20,078 nt of DNA from Rikenellaceae bacterium (lineage in GTDB: Bacteria; Bacteroidota; Bacteroidia; Bacteroidales; UBA932), in NCBI GenBank assembly GCA_900767375.1, contig CAAFYX010000133.1:1-20078 (forward strand), written 5' to 3'. Both the position numbers and the translations under genes were made by a program. Positions 1 to 7,504 of the stretch are shown here, one piece after another; position 1 is the first letter of the stretch; each line of letters starts with the position of its first letter. Below the pieces are notes generated by a model that was not told the DNA's origin, made no database searches, and saw only the letters and a program-made list of their open reading frames with translations.

Positions 1-219
1 AACAAGTTTCTTGTTGAGGACCTGGAAGTAGAACCTGAAAAACTTTTCGAAGAGGCTGCGCTCAAGGAAGACGTCGGTATCGACAGCCTCGATTTCGTGG
101 ATATTGTAGTGATTGTGGAAGAGACTTTCGGCTTCAAGATCAAGGCTGAGGAAATGTCCGAGGTCAGGACTCTGTCACAGTTCTATGACTATATCGAAGG
201 AAAAGTCAACGCCCAGTAG
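1..219 (+). CDS. Acyl carrier protein, 5'-truncated
   Basis: This is the C-terminal 72 residues of an acyl carrier protein, read in frame from base 1 to a TAG at 217-219; the start lies off the contig. The phosphopantetheine attachment motif GIDSLDFVD is clear, with the serine codon at 85-87. Hydrophobic helix-II residues (VDIVVIVEETFGFKI) and the acidic character are typical of type II ACPs. It should carry growing acyl chains as thioesters for the ketosynthases and dehydratases downstream. A second, quite different ACP is at 5015-5275, and two ACPs are also usual in aryl polyene clusters. The next gene starts inside its last 35 bases. Being an ACP is near certain; which steps it serves cannot be told from sequence. 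Confidence 0.95.
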   Translation, partial: NKFLVEDLEVEPEKLFEEAALKEDVGIDSLDFVDIVVIVEETFGFKIKAEEMSEVRTLSQFYDYIEGKVNAQ

Positions 220-1111
220 GAGCCGCGACTGGGACGGAAGGTCCAAAGGAGGCGACTGGGGACTGAATTTCATCATATCCCTTGTAGGAAGGATGTCCCG
301 CAAAGGGACATATTTCCTTTTGGACGCAGCGCTCCCGTTCTATCTGCCGTTCAACCGCAAGGGCTTCCGCGCGACGCGCGGATTCTTCGAGCAGAGGCTC
401 GGCTGCACACGCAGGGAGTCGTTTTCCAAGGCCTGGCGCACTCATCGCCTTTTCGGGCAGATGATGTTCGACAGGTTCAGATTTTTTAAGAGAGGCAGTG
501 ACGGTTTCAGGATAATCCGTGACGGAGAGGACGGGATACTCGACAGGATGAAGACCGGTGACGGATTCATCATCGCGGGCTCCCATATCGGCAGCATGGA
601 GATGGCCGGCTATATGCTCGGCCTTAAGGACAAGCCCATAAACGCCCTTGTGTTCGGCGGTGAGGTCGATTCGCTCCAGTCCAGGCGCGCCTCTGTCCTG
701 AAGGAGCGTGGGATAAAGCTGATTCCGGTCTCGAATGATTTGTCACATCTCTTTGCGGCTAAGGCCGCACTGGATGGAGGTGAGATAGTTTCGATGCCCT
801 GCGACAGGCTGCTGGGCTCGACGAAATATATAGAATGTGACTTCTTCGGCGAACGCGTGAGGTTTCCTATGGGATGCTTCATACTGGCCGCGCAGCTGGA
901 GAAGGATATGTACGCGCTCTTCAACATGAAGGAGGGGAGTGACACGTACAGGGTTTTCGTGAGACCGCTCAAGGTGGACCGTGAGGGGAAGACTTCCCGC
1001 GTGGTCGCCGCAGAGCTGGCTCAGGAATATGCCCGTGAGCTCGAGCGGATGGTAAGGAGATACCCTCTGCAATGGTTCAACTTTTACGACTTTTGGAAGA
1101 AAGATGAATAG
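185..1111 (+). CDS. LpxL/HtrB-type lipid acyltransferase
   Basis: 308 residues. It belongs to the lipid A lauroyl/myristoyl acyltransferase superfamily, which moves an acyl chain from acyl-ACP or acyl-CoA onto a lipid at the inner membrane. The catalytic HX4E motif is visible as HIGSME (His134, Glu139), after the hydrophobic N-terminal stretch typical of the family, and the N-terminal WDGRSKGGDWG segment resembles the start of Bacteroidota members. I chose ATG 185, which overlaps the ACP by 35 bases: the frame has no other start before the conserved Trp region, and an in-frame ATG at 294 would remove it. An upstream in-frame ATG at 113 lies deep within the ACP and is unlikely. Its stop overlaps the next gene by 8 bases. 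In this setting it probably esterifies the cluster's acyl product to a lipid head group (inference). Confidence 0.88.
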   Translation: MTISKEKSTPSRSRDWDGRSKGGDWGLNFIISLVGRMSRKGTYFLLDAALPFYLPFNRKGFRATRGFFEQRLGCTRRESFSKAWRTHRLFGQMMFDRFRFFKRGSDGFRIIRDGEDGILDRMKTGDGFIIAGSHIGSMEMAGYMLGLKDKPINALVFGGEVDSLQSRRASVLKERGIKLIPVSNDLSHLFAAKAALDGGEIVSMPCDRLLGSTKYIECDFFGERVRFPMGCFILAAQLEKDMYALFNMKEGSDTYRVFVRPLKVDREGKTSRVVAAELAQEYARELERMVRRYPLQWFNFYDFWKKDE

Positions 1112-2462
1112 ATTAGGTTTCATATCGGCCAACAACTTCACTGAACCTTATCCGGTCTACCCGATCGGTGTCTCCTATCTTCTTACCTATCTGGGCGCAA
1201 ATCTTCCTGACTGTGAATGCAGCCTGTTCGATTTCAACCTTGATGGGGACTATGAAGCGATGAAGAGATGGTGCGTTGAGGGCCGCTATGATGCCATAGC
1301 CATTTCCCTGAGGAACATAGACGACAACAATCTCTTTTCCGAGAACTGCTTCGTCACGCACTACGAGAGGATAATCAAGGCGCTGCGCGAGGTGACGGAT
1401 GTGAAGATAGTTGTCGGCGGCCCCGGATTCTCCATTTTCCCGGAACTCCTTTTCGAGCGCCTCGGAGTGGATTACGGCATCCAGGGCGAAGGGGAGGAGT
1501 CATTGTGCCTCCTGCTTTCCGACATCTTCTCAGGAAAGGATCCGAGCAGCGTTGAGGGTCTTGTCTACAGGGACGGTGACGGAGAAGTGAAGATCAATCC
1601 CCGCACCCGTTTCGTCACCTCTCCGTGCCTCAGGATGAACCCTGACTCAGTCTCCTACTATTTCGAGAAGAGCGGAATGCTCAATGTCCAGACCAAACGC
1701 GGATGCCCTTTCGGATGCATCTACTGCTCGTATCCCATCATCGACGGCAGGATGGTCCGCAACCTCGATTCCAGCACAGTAGTGGACAATATCGTGGAGA
1801 TGAACAGGAACTTCGGCATAGATTACCTGTTCTTCACGGACTCGGTGTTCAACATCGACAGGGAATACAATGAAGACCTCTGCCGCCGCATCATCGAGAG
1901 CGGAGTCAAGATCAGCTGGGGAGCATATTTCAGCCCGAGGAACCTCACGAAGGAGGACCTCGCCCTGTACCAGAAGGCCGGCTTGACCCATATCGAGTGG
2001 GGAACCGACACCCTGGCTGACAGGACTCTCGAGACATACAACAAGAACATAACCTGGGAGGATATCAAGAAGACCAGCCAGTGGGCTTCCGACCTCGGTA
2101 TTTTCTACGCCCATTTCATGATCCTCGGCGGATACGGTGAGACGGAAGATACTCTGAAGCAGACTTTCGAGAGAAGCCGCGAGCTGGGTCTGACCGTTTT
2201 CTTCCCATACCTCGGAATGAGGATATACCCGAGGACAAAACTTTGTGAAATAGCCCTCGAGGAGGGAGTCATCAGTGACGTGAAGGAGCTCGTGGAGCCT
2301 AAATACTATGTCTCCAAGGACATCGATGCCGGTACCGTGTTCGAAAGGGCCAAGGCATCCGGGGCCCGCTGGATCCTGCCGGGCGAGGAGGATTCCCCGC
2401 TGATCGAGCGCTTCCGTGCAAAGCACAGACGCGGTCCTCTTTGGGAGTATTTAAGATATTAG
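1104..2462 (+). CDS. B12-binding radical SAM enzyme 1
   Basis: 452 residues with the class B layout: an N-terminal Rossmann-like cobalamin-binding domain (about 1-140, with VVGGPGF at 103-109 and GEGE at 128-131), then a radical SAM TIM-barrel domain whose cluster-binding cysteines are C201, C205 and C208 in RGCPFGCIYCSYP (CX3CX2C). The classical DxHxxG cobalamin motif is absent, as in many members. Known relatives methylate unactivated carbons (HpnP, HpnR), close rings (BchE) or rearrange carbon skeletons. Substrate and reaction cannot be read here, but placement between an acyltransferase and a dehydratase, with near-zero spacing, points to the acyl or polyene chain. I recall a family named for lipid-biosynthesis B12/radical SAM proteins in ladderane-type clusters; membership needs an HMM search. 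This enzyme is not part of standard aryl polyene clusters. Confidence 0.92.
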   Translation: MNRLGFISANNFTEPYPVYPIGVSYLLTYLGANLPDCECSLFDFNLDGDYEAMKRWCVEGRYDAIAISLRNIDDNNLFSENCFVTHYERIIKALREVTDVKIVVGGPGFSIFPELLFERLGVDYGIQGEGEESLCLLLSDIFSGKDPSSVEGLVYRDGDGEVKINPRTRFVTSPCLRMNPDSVSYYFEKSGMLNVQTKRGCPFGCIYCSYPIIDGRMVRNLDSSTVVDNIVEMNRNFGIDYLFFTDSVFNIDREYNEDLCRRIIESGVKISWGAYFSPRNLTKEDLALYQKAGLTHIEWGTDTLADRTLETYNKNITWEDIKKTSQWASDLGIFYAHFMILGGYGETEDTLKQTFERSRELGLTVFFPYLGMRIYPRTKLCEIALEEGVISDVKELVEPKYYVSKDIDAGTVFERAKASGARWILPGEEDSPLIERFRAKHRRGPLWEYLRY

Positions 2463-2465
2463 AAA

Positions 2466-2903
2466 ATGTATACAGGTGATATTGACATACTGGAACTGAT
2501 CCCGCAGAGACCGCCGTTCCTTCTCGTCGACCGGCTCGAGGATTTCGAGCAGGACAGGTCGGTGACCTCGTTCGAGGTGAAGCCTGACGGCATCCTGGTC
2601 AGGGACGGGCGCCTCAGCGAGGCCGGGCTTATGGAGAACATAGCCCAGAGCTGCGCCGCCCGTATCGGCTACATAAACAAGTTCCGCAAGAACGAAACCG
2701 TCAAGCTCGGAATAATCGGAGCTGTCAAGGGACTTGAAGTCAATGAGATGCCCGAGGCGGGGAGCCGCCTCGAGACTGTGGTCGAGGTGGTCAGCGAAGT
2801 GTTCGCCATCACACTGGTGGACGCCAGGGTGATGTGCGGAGGGCACACCGTCGCCTCCTGCCAGATGAAGATATCGCTCACGGATATAGAACAGCAAGGA
2901 TAG
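2466..2903 (+). CDS. FabZ/ApeP-like hotdog dehydratase, His replaced by Gln
   Basis: 145 residues of hotdog fold. The signature IPQRPPFLLVDRL (residues 12-24) matches the FabZ segment LPHRxPFLLVDRV, but the catalytic His is Gln14. The partner acid is kept as Glu57 in GLMENIAQS, aligning with the FabZ Glu in LIxEAMAQ. FabZ-type enzymes dehydrate 3-hydroxyacyl-ACP to trans-2-enoyl-ACP. As I recall, in E. coli aryl polyene synthesis two dehydratase subunits, ApeI and ApeP, form a heterocomplex. This protein could be the ApeP-like half, paired with the protein at 8660-9016, which keeps a catalytic His. It starts 3 bases after the radical SAM gene, and the following thioesterase starts 1 base after its stop. 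The fold is secure; whether it is active alone is doubtful. Confidence 0.87.
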   Translation: MYTGDIDILELIPQRPPFLLVDRLEDFEQDRSVTSFEVKPDGILVRDGRLSEAGLMENIAQSCAARIGYINKFRKNETVKLGIIGAVKGLEVNEMPEAGSRLETVVEVVSEVFAITLVDARVMCGGHTVASCQMKISLTDIEQQG

Positions 2904-2904
2904 G

Positions 2905-3327
2905 ATGGAAAAACTCTCAGCATCGGCAAGCATAAAGGTCCGCTTCGACGAGGTGGACTCCATGAACATAGTATGGCACGGGAACTACGTGAAGTATTTC
3001 GAGGACGCCCGCGTCGCCTTCGGCGAGAAGTACGGCCTCGGCTATCTCTACATGTTCTCCAACGGCTTCTACGCCCCGCTGGTAAAGATGGACTTCAAGT
3101 TCGTCAATCCTCTGATATTCGGTGACTCGTTCTCCGCCGAGTGCGAATACGTCCCTTGCGAGGGAGCCAAGATAATGTTCAACTACAGGATTACCAGGGC
3201 CTCGGACGGCGCCCTCGTGGCGACCGGCTCCACGACCCAGGTCTTCCTGGACAAGGAATACAAGCTTTCCCTGTATTCCCCTGACTTCTACACGCAGTGG
3301 AAGGAAAAATTCGGAGTGATGAAATGA
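2905..3327 (+). CDS. 4HBT/YbgC-type acyl thioesterase
   Basis: 140 residues. The N-terminal segment VRFDEVDSMNIVWHGNYVKY (12-31) is the 4-hydroxybenzoyl-CoA thioesterase signature; Asp18 is the likely catalytic residue and the following HGNYVKYFEDAR helix is typical. Length is normal for the family. Such enzymes hydrolyse acyl-CoA or acyl-ACP thioesters in the cytoplasm. In aryl polyene clusters a thioesterase of this kind (ApeK-like) is thought to release or edit chains, and the same role is inferred here. The start is ATG 2905, one base after the dehydratase stop. The end overlaps the next ketosynthase by an ATGA junction, which suggests coupled translation. Confidence 0.88.
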   Translation: MEKLSASASIKVRFDEVDSMNIVWHGNYVKYFEDARVAFGEKYGLGYLYMFSNGFYAPLVKMDFKFVNPLIFGDSFSAECEYVPCEGAKIMFNYRITRASDGALVATGSTTQVFLDKEYKLSLYSPDFYTQWKEKFGVMK

Positions 3328-4451
3328 TAGCGATAGCGGGTCATAACATATTCTGCGGCCTGGGCTTCGGCAGCGATGAGGTTTACGCGCTTTCCCGTCA
3401 GGGAAGGAGCGCTCTCGAGCTGCGCGAAGGCGTCTTCGGCCTCCCGACCCCGTTCGTGCCCTCCCTTATTGACAGGGACGCCATCGAATCCCGCTTCGGC
3501 GGCCGGCCGGCTCCCGCTGACCTGACCCCGCTCGAGAAGGCGATGATACTCTCCGCCGAGGACGCAATCAGCATGGCTGGAATCGACCCGTCCTCGCCTG
3601 ACACGCTCTTCATCATCTCCTCCACAAAGGGCAATGTCGAGCTGCTCGAGCAGGACCCGTCAGGCCGCGACAGCCGCCTCGCCATCCATCACAGCGCCTC
3701 CGTTGTAGCCGCTTTCTTTGGCAATGCCAATGCTCCCGTCTGCGTCACAAACGCCTGCACCTCGGGCATCTGCGCCCAGATAACGGCACTGCGCGCCATT
3801 GAGGCGGGCGAGTGCCGGAATGCAGTGGTCATTGGCGCCGATTTCCTTTCCCGCTTCGTCGTCTCCGGCTTTCAGTGCCTGAAGGCACTATCGCCCGAGC
3901 GTTGCCGTCCGTTTGACAAGGACCGCTGCGGCCTGAACCTCAGCGAAGCAGTAGCCACCATCGTGTTCACCTCGGAGGGGCAGGGAATCGGAGTCTCGCT
4001 CGAGGCCGGCAGCATCCGCAACGACGCGAACCACATCTCCGCTCCGTCCCGCACCGCCGACGGCCAGAAAGCCGCCATCAACGCCATTGTCGATGACTCC
4101 GTCGCCGCCGACATCGCCTTTGTCAATGTCCACGGCACCGCCACCATCTACAACGACAATATGGAAAGCGTCGCCCTCCACGACTGCGGGCTCGACACGC
4201 TTCCGACAGTGAGCTACAAGAGCACGTTCGGACACACACTGGGCGCCGCAGGAGTGCTTGAGACCATCATTTCAAGCCTTTCGCTCCTGGACGGCATCGT
4301 GTTCCCGACCCACGGATACAGTGAGAACGGAGTCTCATACGCCCTTCCGCTTTCAGACAGGATAAGGAATATAGAAGGAAACCGTTTCCTCAAGATAATG
4401 TCAGGATTCGGCGGAATAAATGCCGCCACTTTATACAGGAGGACCATATGA
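3324..4451 (+). CDS. Beta-ketoacyl-ACP synthase (KS) 1
   Basis: 375 residues of FabF/KAS II-like thiolase fold, shorter than the usual 410 or so. The complete Cys-His-His triad is present: C145 in VTNACTSG, H270 in VNVHGTAT and H304 in TFGHTLGAAG. It should perform decarboxylative Claisen condensation of malonyl-ACP with an acyl-ACP. I chose ATG 3324 (ATGA overlap with the thioesterase stop) rather than the in-frame GTG at 3297, because GGAG at 3313-3316 lies about 7 bases before it and the KS fold begins there. It probably corresponds to one of the two active ketosynthases of aryl polyene systems (ApeO/ApeR-like). The lone KS half-protein follows immediately and could be its partner. Confidence 0.9.
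   Translation: MIAIAGHNIFCGLGFGSDEVYALSRQGRSALELREGVFGLPTPFVPSLIDRDAIESRFGGRPAPADLTPLEKAMILSAEDAISMAGIDPSSPDTLFIISSTKGNVELLEQDPSGRDSRLAIHHSASVVAAFFGNANAPVCVTNACTSGICAQITALRAIEAGECRNAVVIGADFLSRFVVSGFQCLKALSPERCRPFDKDRCGLNLSEAVATIVFTSEGQGIGVSLEAGSIRNDANHISAPSRTADGQKAAINAIVDDSVAADIAFVNVHGTATIYNDNMESVALHDCGLDTLPTVSYKSTFGHTLGAAGVLETIISSLSLLDGIVFPTHGYSENGVSYALPLSDRIRNIEGNRFLKIMSGFGGINAATLYRRTI
4437..4442 (+). promoter_or_regulatory. Strong Shine-Dalgarno before the KS half-protein
   Basis: AGGAGG lies 5 bases before ATG 4448, inside the end of KS 1. It is one of the few near-perfect ribosome binding sites in the window, where most starts rely on coupling to the previous stop. It favours ATG 4448 over the ATG at 4451. 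Confidence 0.6.
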
Positions 4452-5008
4452 TGAGCAGGATAGTGTCATACAGCGTTCTTTCGTCCGAGCTTGGAGACCT
4501 CAACGGACTGTATCGCTCCCTTGAAGTGAACTATCCGAAGTTCTTCAAGATGGACAGCCTCTCGAAGGCCGGTTTCCTCGCTGCGGAGATGACCCTCGCC
4601 AAGGCGGGCCTGCGCAATGATATGCCGAAGCCCGACATGGCGATAGTCCTGATGAACAGCTCCTCGTCCACCTGCGATGACGTGGAGTTCCAGAAAGGGC
4701 TTGCGCCGGATGCTTATTTCCCGTCGCCGTCACTTTTCGTGTACACCCTTTCGAACATTGTCTGCGGCGAAATAGCCATCAGGAACCGCATAATGGGGGA
4801 GTCCTCGTTCTATGTGCGCAAGGAATTCGATGCTGGATCCCTTGTCAGGGCGGCAGGCTGGGCCTTGCAGGACAGTTCCGCAAAGTATGTCCTCTGCGGC
4901 TGGCTGGAAACCTTCGAGCCGGGAGCGCGCTGCATCATGATGCTCGTGTCCAGGGACGGGGATGAAGGAATGGAATTCAACGAAGAGAATATAAACCAAA
5001 TAATTTGA
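4448..5008 (+). CDS. Lone KS N-terminal-half protein, no catalytic Cys
   Basis: 186 residues resembling only the N-terminal half of a ketoacyl synthase (the Ketoacyl-synt_2 type). Recognisable parts are MAIVLMNSSSST (64-75), equivalent to the KS strand before the active-site region, and SPSLFVYTLSNIVCGEIAIR (93-112), equivalent to the helix that precedes the nucleophile loop. Where a KS has the ACxSG nucleophile this protein reads KEFDAGS (125-131), so the catalytic Cys is absent. The C-terminal half with both histidines is missing as well. It ends cleanly at a TGA, with the ACP 6 bases later, so it looks like a maintained short protein rather than a fresh frameshift: no KS-like coding follows in another frame. 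A role as scaffold or partner subunit is inference. Confidence 0.75.
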   Translation: MMSRIVSYSVLSSELGDLNGLYRSLEVNYPKFFKMDSLSKAGFLAAEMTLAKAGLRNDMPKPDMAIVLMNSSSSTCDDVEFQKGLAPDAYFPSPSLFVYTLSNIVCGEIAIRNRIMGESSFYVRKEFDAGSLVRAAGWALQDSSAKYVLCGWLETFEPGARCIMMLVSRDGDEGMEFNEENINQII

Positions 5009-5014
5009 AACAAT

Positions 5015-5275
5015 ATGGAAGAACTTGAAAAACAGGTTAAGGAACAGATCATCGAAGCATTGAACCTCGAGGGAGTTACTCCTGAGGACATCGATTCACA
5101 GGCCCCTCTCTTCGGCGAGGAAGGTCTCGGACTCGATTCCATCGACGCTCTTGAGCTTATCGTCATAATGGAGAAGAACTATGGCATCAAGCTTACCGAC
5201 CCTGCAAAGAGCAAGGGCATTCTCCAGAACGTAGCCTCCATGGCTTCGTACATCGAAGCAAACCGCACAAAATAG
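5015..5275 (+). CDS. Acyl carrier protein 2
   Basis: Complete 86-residue ACP with the attachment motif LGLDSIDALEL; Ser42 is the phosphopantetheine site. It is acidic and helical as expected (MEELEKQVKEQIIEALNLEG). The LGLDSID form, preceded by PLFGEEG, is common in polyene- and DAR-type ACPs, while the ACP at the left edge has GIDSLDF. It lies between the KS-like half-protein and KS 2, where the condensing machinery would need it. A short A/T-rich leader (AATTTGAAACAAT) precedes ATG 5015. Such leaders favour initiation in Bacteroidota, and an ACP usually needs higher expression than its neighbours; that link is inference. Confidence 0.96.
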   Translation: MEELEKQVKEQIIEALNLEGVTPEDIDSQAPLFGEEGLGLDSIDALELIVIMEKNYGIKLTDPAKSKGILQNVASMASYIEANRTK

Positions 5276-5282
5276 CACCGCT

Positions 5283-6491
5283 ATGGCAGTGCCGCGTATA
5301 TTTGTCACAGGAATGGGCGTAGTCTCCGCACTCGGACAGGGCGTGGAGGCCACTCTGGACGCTCTTTTGAACGAGCGCTGCGGGGTGGGCAGGCTGCGCT
5401 ACCTCCAGTCGGTCCACGATGACCTCCCCGTCGGGGAAGTCAAAATGTCCAATGAGGAGATGTGCTCGGCCATAGGCATCCCGTTCGATGACAGATACAC
5501 CCGTACGGCCCTGATGGGCGCACTTGCACTCAAGGAAGCTCTGGGCGATGCCGGGATCGGAGAAGGCTCCGGCAGGCACATCGCCCTCGTCTCCGGCACC
5601 ACAGTTGGCGGAATGGACAAGAGCGAAGCCTATTACAAGGAGTTCCTCGAGTCGGACCGCAACACCTGCTTCATCAAAACGCAGGACTGCGGTATCACCA
5701 CGGAGTTCGCCATAGAGTGCTTCCCGTTCTTCGACTTCGCCACCACGATTTCCACGGCGTGCTCGTCGGCCGCGAATGCGATAATCTTCGCCGCGAACCT
5801 GATCCGCACCGGCCGCTATGACATCGTCGTGGCCGGCGGAAGCGAGTGCATCTCGAAGTTCCACCTGAACGGGTTCAACTCCCTATTCATCCTCGACAAG
5901 GAGAAATGCAGACCGTTCGACGCCACCCGCGCAGGACTCAACCTGGGCGAGGGAGCAGGTTATATCGTGCTTGAATCAGAAGATTCGGTCAAACGCCGTA
6001 ACAAACGTCCGCTCTGCGAGTTGAAAGGCTATGGCAATGCATGCGACGCCTTCCACCAGACGGCTTCTTCCCCTGACGGAGAAGGCGCTTTCCGCGCCAT
6101 GCGCAAGGCTCTCGCCGACAGCGGGCTCGCTCCGTCGGACATCGACTATGTCAATGCCCACGGCACCGGCACGCCGAACAACGACCCGAGCGAAGGAAAG
6201 GCCCTGGAGAGGGTGTTCGGCGAAGGATCCGTCCCGCCTGTATCGTCCACAAAGGGCTTCACGGGCCATACCACCAGTGCATCCGGAGGAATTGAAGCGG
6301 TTATATCCATCCTTGCGCTGACGCGCGATTTCTACCCGGTCAACCTCAATCTCAGCAGCAGGATGGAGGAGCTTTCCTTCATCCCTGTCACTGACTCCAA
6401 GGCTGTGAAACCGATTGTTAACGTCCTTTCGAACGCATTCGGATTCGGTGGAAATGATTCATCCGTAATATTTTCAAAACTTGAGGATTAA
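5283..6491 (+). CDS. Beta-ketoacyl-ACP synthase (KS) 2, FabF-like
   Basis: 402 residues, a full-length KAS II-type enzyme. The triad is intact: C160 in ISTACSSAA, H293 in NAHGTGTPNN and H329 in TGHTTSASG. Other family marks are VTGMGVVSALG at the N-terminus, GLNLGEGAGYIVLE (218-231) and the C-terminal SNAFGFGGNDSS. It should elongate acyl-ACP with malonyl-ACP. The chain-length-factor-like protein begins 2 bases after its stop, the order seen for KS-CLF heterodimers in type II PKS and aryl polyene clusters, so these two probably form the main elongating pair (inference). No clear Shine-Dalgarno is visible; the start lies 7 bases after the ACP stop. Confidence 0.95.
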   Translation: MAVPRIFVTGMGVVSALGQGVEATLDALLNERCGVGRLRYLQSVHDDLPVGEVKMSNEEMCSAIGIPFDDRYTRTALMGALALKEALGDAGIGEGSGRHIALVSGTTVGGMDKSEAYYKEFLESDRNTCFIKTQDCGITTEFAIECFPFFDFATTISTACSSAANAIIFAANLIRTGRYDIVVAGGSECISKFHLNGFNSLFILDKEKCRPFDATRAGLNLGEGAGYIVLESEDSVKRRNKRPLCELKGYGNACDAFHQTASSPDGEGAFRAMRKALADSGLAPSDIDYVNAHGTGTPNNDPSEGKALERVFGEGSVPPVSSTKGFTGHTTSASGGIEAVISILALTRDFYPVNLNLSSRMEELSFIPVTDSKAVKPIVNVLSNAFGFGGNDSSVIFSKLED

Positions 6492-6493
6492 GT

Positions 6494-7504
6494 ATGGCCG
6501 TTTATATCAAATCTATAGCTCAGGTTTCGACTCAGGCTCCGCTCGATGACGGCTTCTTCCGCCAGCCGCAGGTCTGTGCCGGGCCTTATGTGAGATGCGT
6601 TGAGGCGGACTACAAGGCGTTCATCTCTCCGGTTGCGGCGAGAAGGATGGGTCCTGTCCTCAAGCGTGCCATCGCCACTTCCGTCGCAGCTCTGAAACAG
6701 GCGGGAGTCGAGGAACCGGATGCCATAGTCTGCGGTACAGGACTGGGCTGCATAGAGAACACCGAGAAGTTCCTTTCAGCAATGATAGAGAACAACGAGA
6801 CCTGCCTGCAGCCGACGTTCTTCATCAATTCCACCCACAACACCATAGCCTCCCAGGTCGCTACCTTCCTCAAATGCCACGGCTACAACAGTACTTATGC
6901 CCATCTGGGCATATCATTTGAGAGTGCTCTGATGGATGTGCTGATGCAGATGGAGCTGGGGATGATCTCCACGGCCCTTGTCGGAGGACACGATGAGATG
7001 ACCCCGACATATTTCAAGCTGTTTGACAAGGTCAAGTACTGGGACGCGCCGATGGGCGAGTGTGCCGTTTCCGTTGTTATTGGCAATGAGCGTGGCGAAG
7101 GGGATTTGTGCGAGCTGAAGGATGTCGATCTGATGTACTCGCCTTCATCCGGGGAGCTTTCTTCGCGGCTTGCTGCTTTTCTTGGGAAGCACGGGCTGGC
7201 GGCCGGCGACATCGACTGTATCGTGACCGGCAGGAACGGTGATTCCCGGTACGACGGGTCCTATGATTCCTTCATGGCTGACAACTTCGCCGGGGGCATC
7301 CTTGAGTGCCGTTACAAGCACGTGTTCGGTGAGTCCTTCACTGCACCGGCTTACGGACTGCTCCTTGCATCCGGGATCCTGCATACCGGCACTGTGCCCG
7401 AGGCCTATGTTTGCGGCGGGAAGGCCGGTGGAGAATTGAGAAATATATTGATTGTGAATTCATTCCAGTCGAAGGACTGGTCTTTTGTACTGCTTGGAAG
7501 ATGA
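6494..7504 (+). CDS. Chain-length-factor-like KS without catalytic residues
   Basis: 336 residues of ketosynthase-like fold that has lost the triad. The nucleophile region reads STYAHLGISFESAL (133-146) with no Cys; the HGTGT position reads VTGRNGDS, and the GHTxxxxG position reads FGESFTAPAYGL. The surrounding scaffold is KS-like: IVCGTGLGCIENT (78-90), FFINSTHNTIASQVA (109-123) and TALVGGHDEMT. Catalytically dead KS homologues of this type act as chain length factors beside an active KS (CLF in type II PKS, ApeC-like in aryl polyene synthesis). Location directly after KS 2 supports that. It ends in an ATGA overlap with the small membrane protein gene. Confidence 0.85.
   Translation: MAVYIKSIAQVSTQAPLDDGFFRQPQVCAGPYVRCVEADYKAFISPVAARRMGPVLKRAIATSVAALKQAGVEEPDAIVCGTGLGCIENTEKFLSAMIENNETCLQPTFFINSTHNTIASQVATFLKCHGYNSTYAHLGISFESALMDVLMQMELGMISTALVGGHDEMTPTYFKLFDKVKYWDAPMGECAVSVVIGNERGEGDLCELKDVDLMYSPSSGELSSRLAAFLGKHGLAAGDIDCIVTGRNGDSRYDGSYDSFMADNFAGGILECRYKHVFGESFTAPAYGLLLASGILHTGTVPEAYVCGGKAGGELRNILIVNSFQSKDWSFVLLGR

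Noticed and set aside
113..184. Earlier ATG for the LpxL-type acyltransferase
   Set aside because: It would lie deep within the ACP gene and add Arg/Ser-rich residues unlike the family; ATG 185 is more sensible.
3297..3323. GTG start for KS 1
   Set aside because: ATG 3324 has a GGAG at proper spacing, an ATGA coupling to the thioesterase stop, and matches the KS fold start.
4991..5014. A/T-rich leader before ACP 2 as a Bacteroides-type promoter (TAnnTTTG)
   Set aside because: The sequence around TAATTTGA lacks the exact spacing of the -7 box, no -33 TTTG was found at the right distance, and the gap is only 6 bases, so it fits a translation leader better.
4448..5275. Frameshifted full-length KS spanning the lone KS half
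   Set aside because: After the stop at 5008 the sequence is a complete ACP gene; no C-terminal KS half is present in any frame, so it is a short gene, not a sequencing frameshift.
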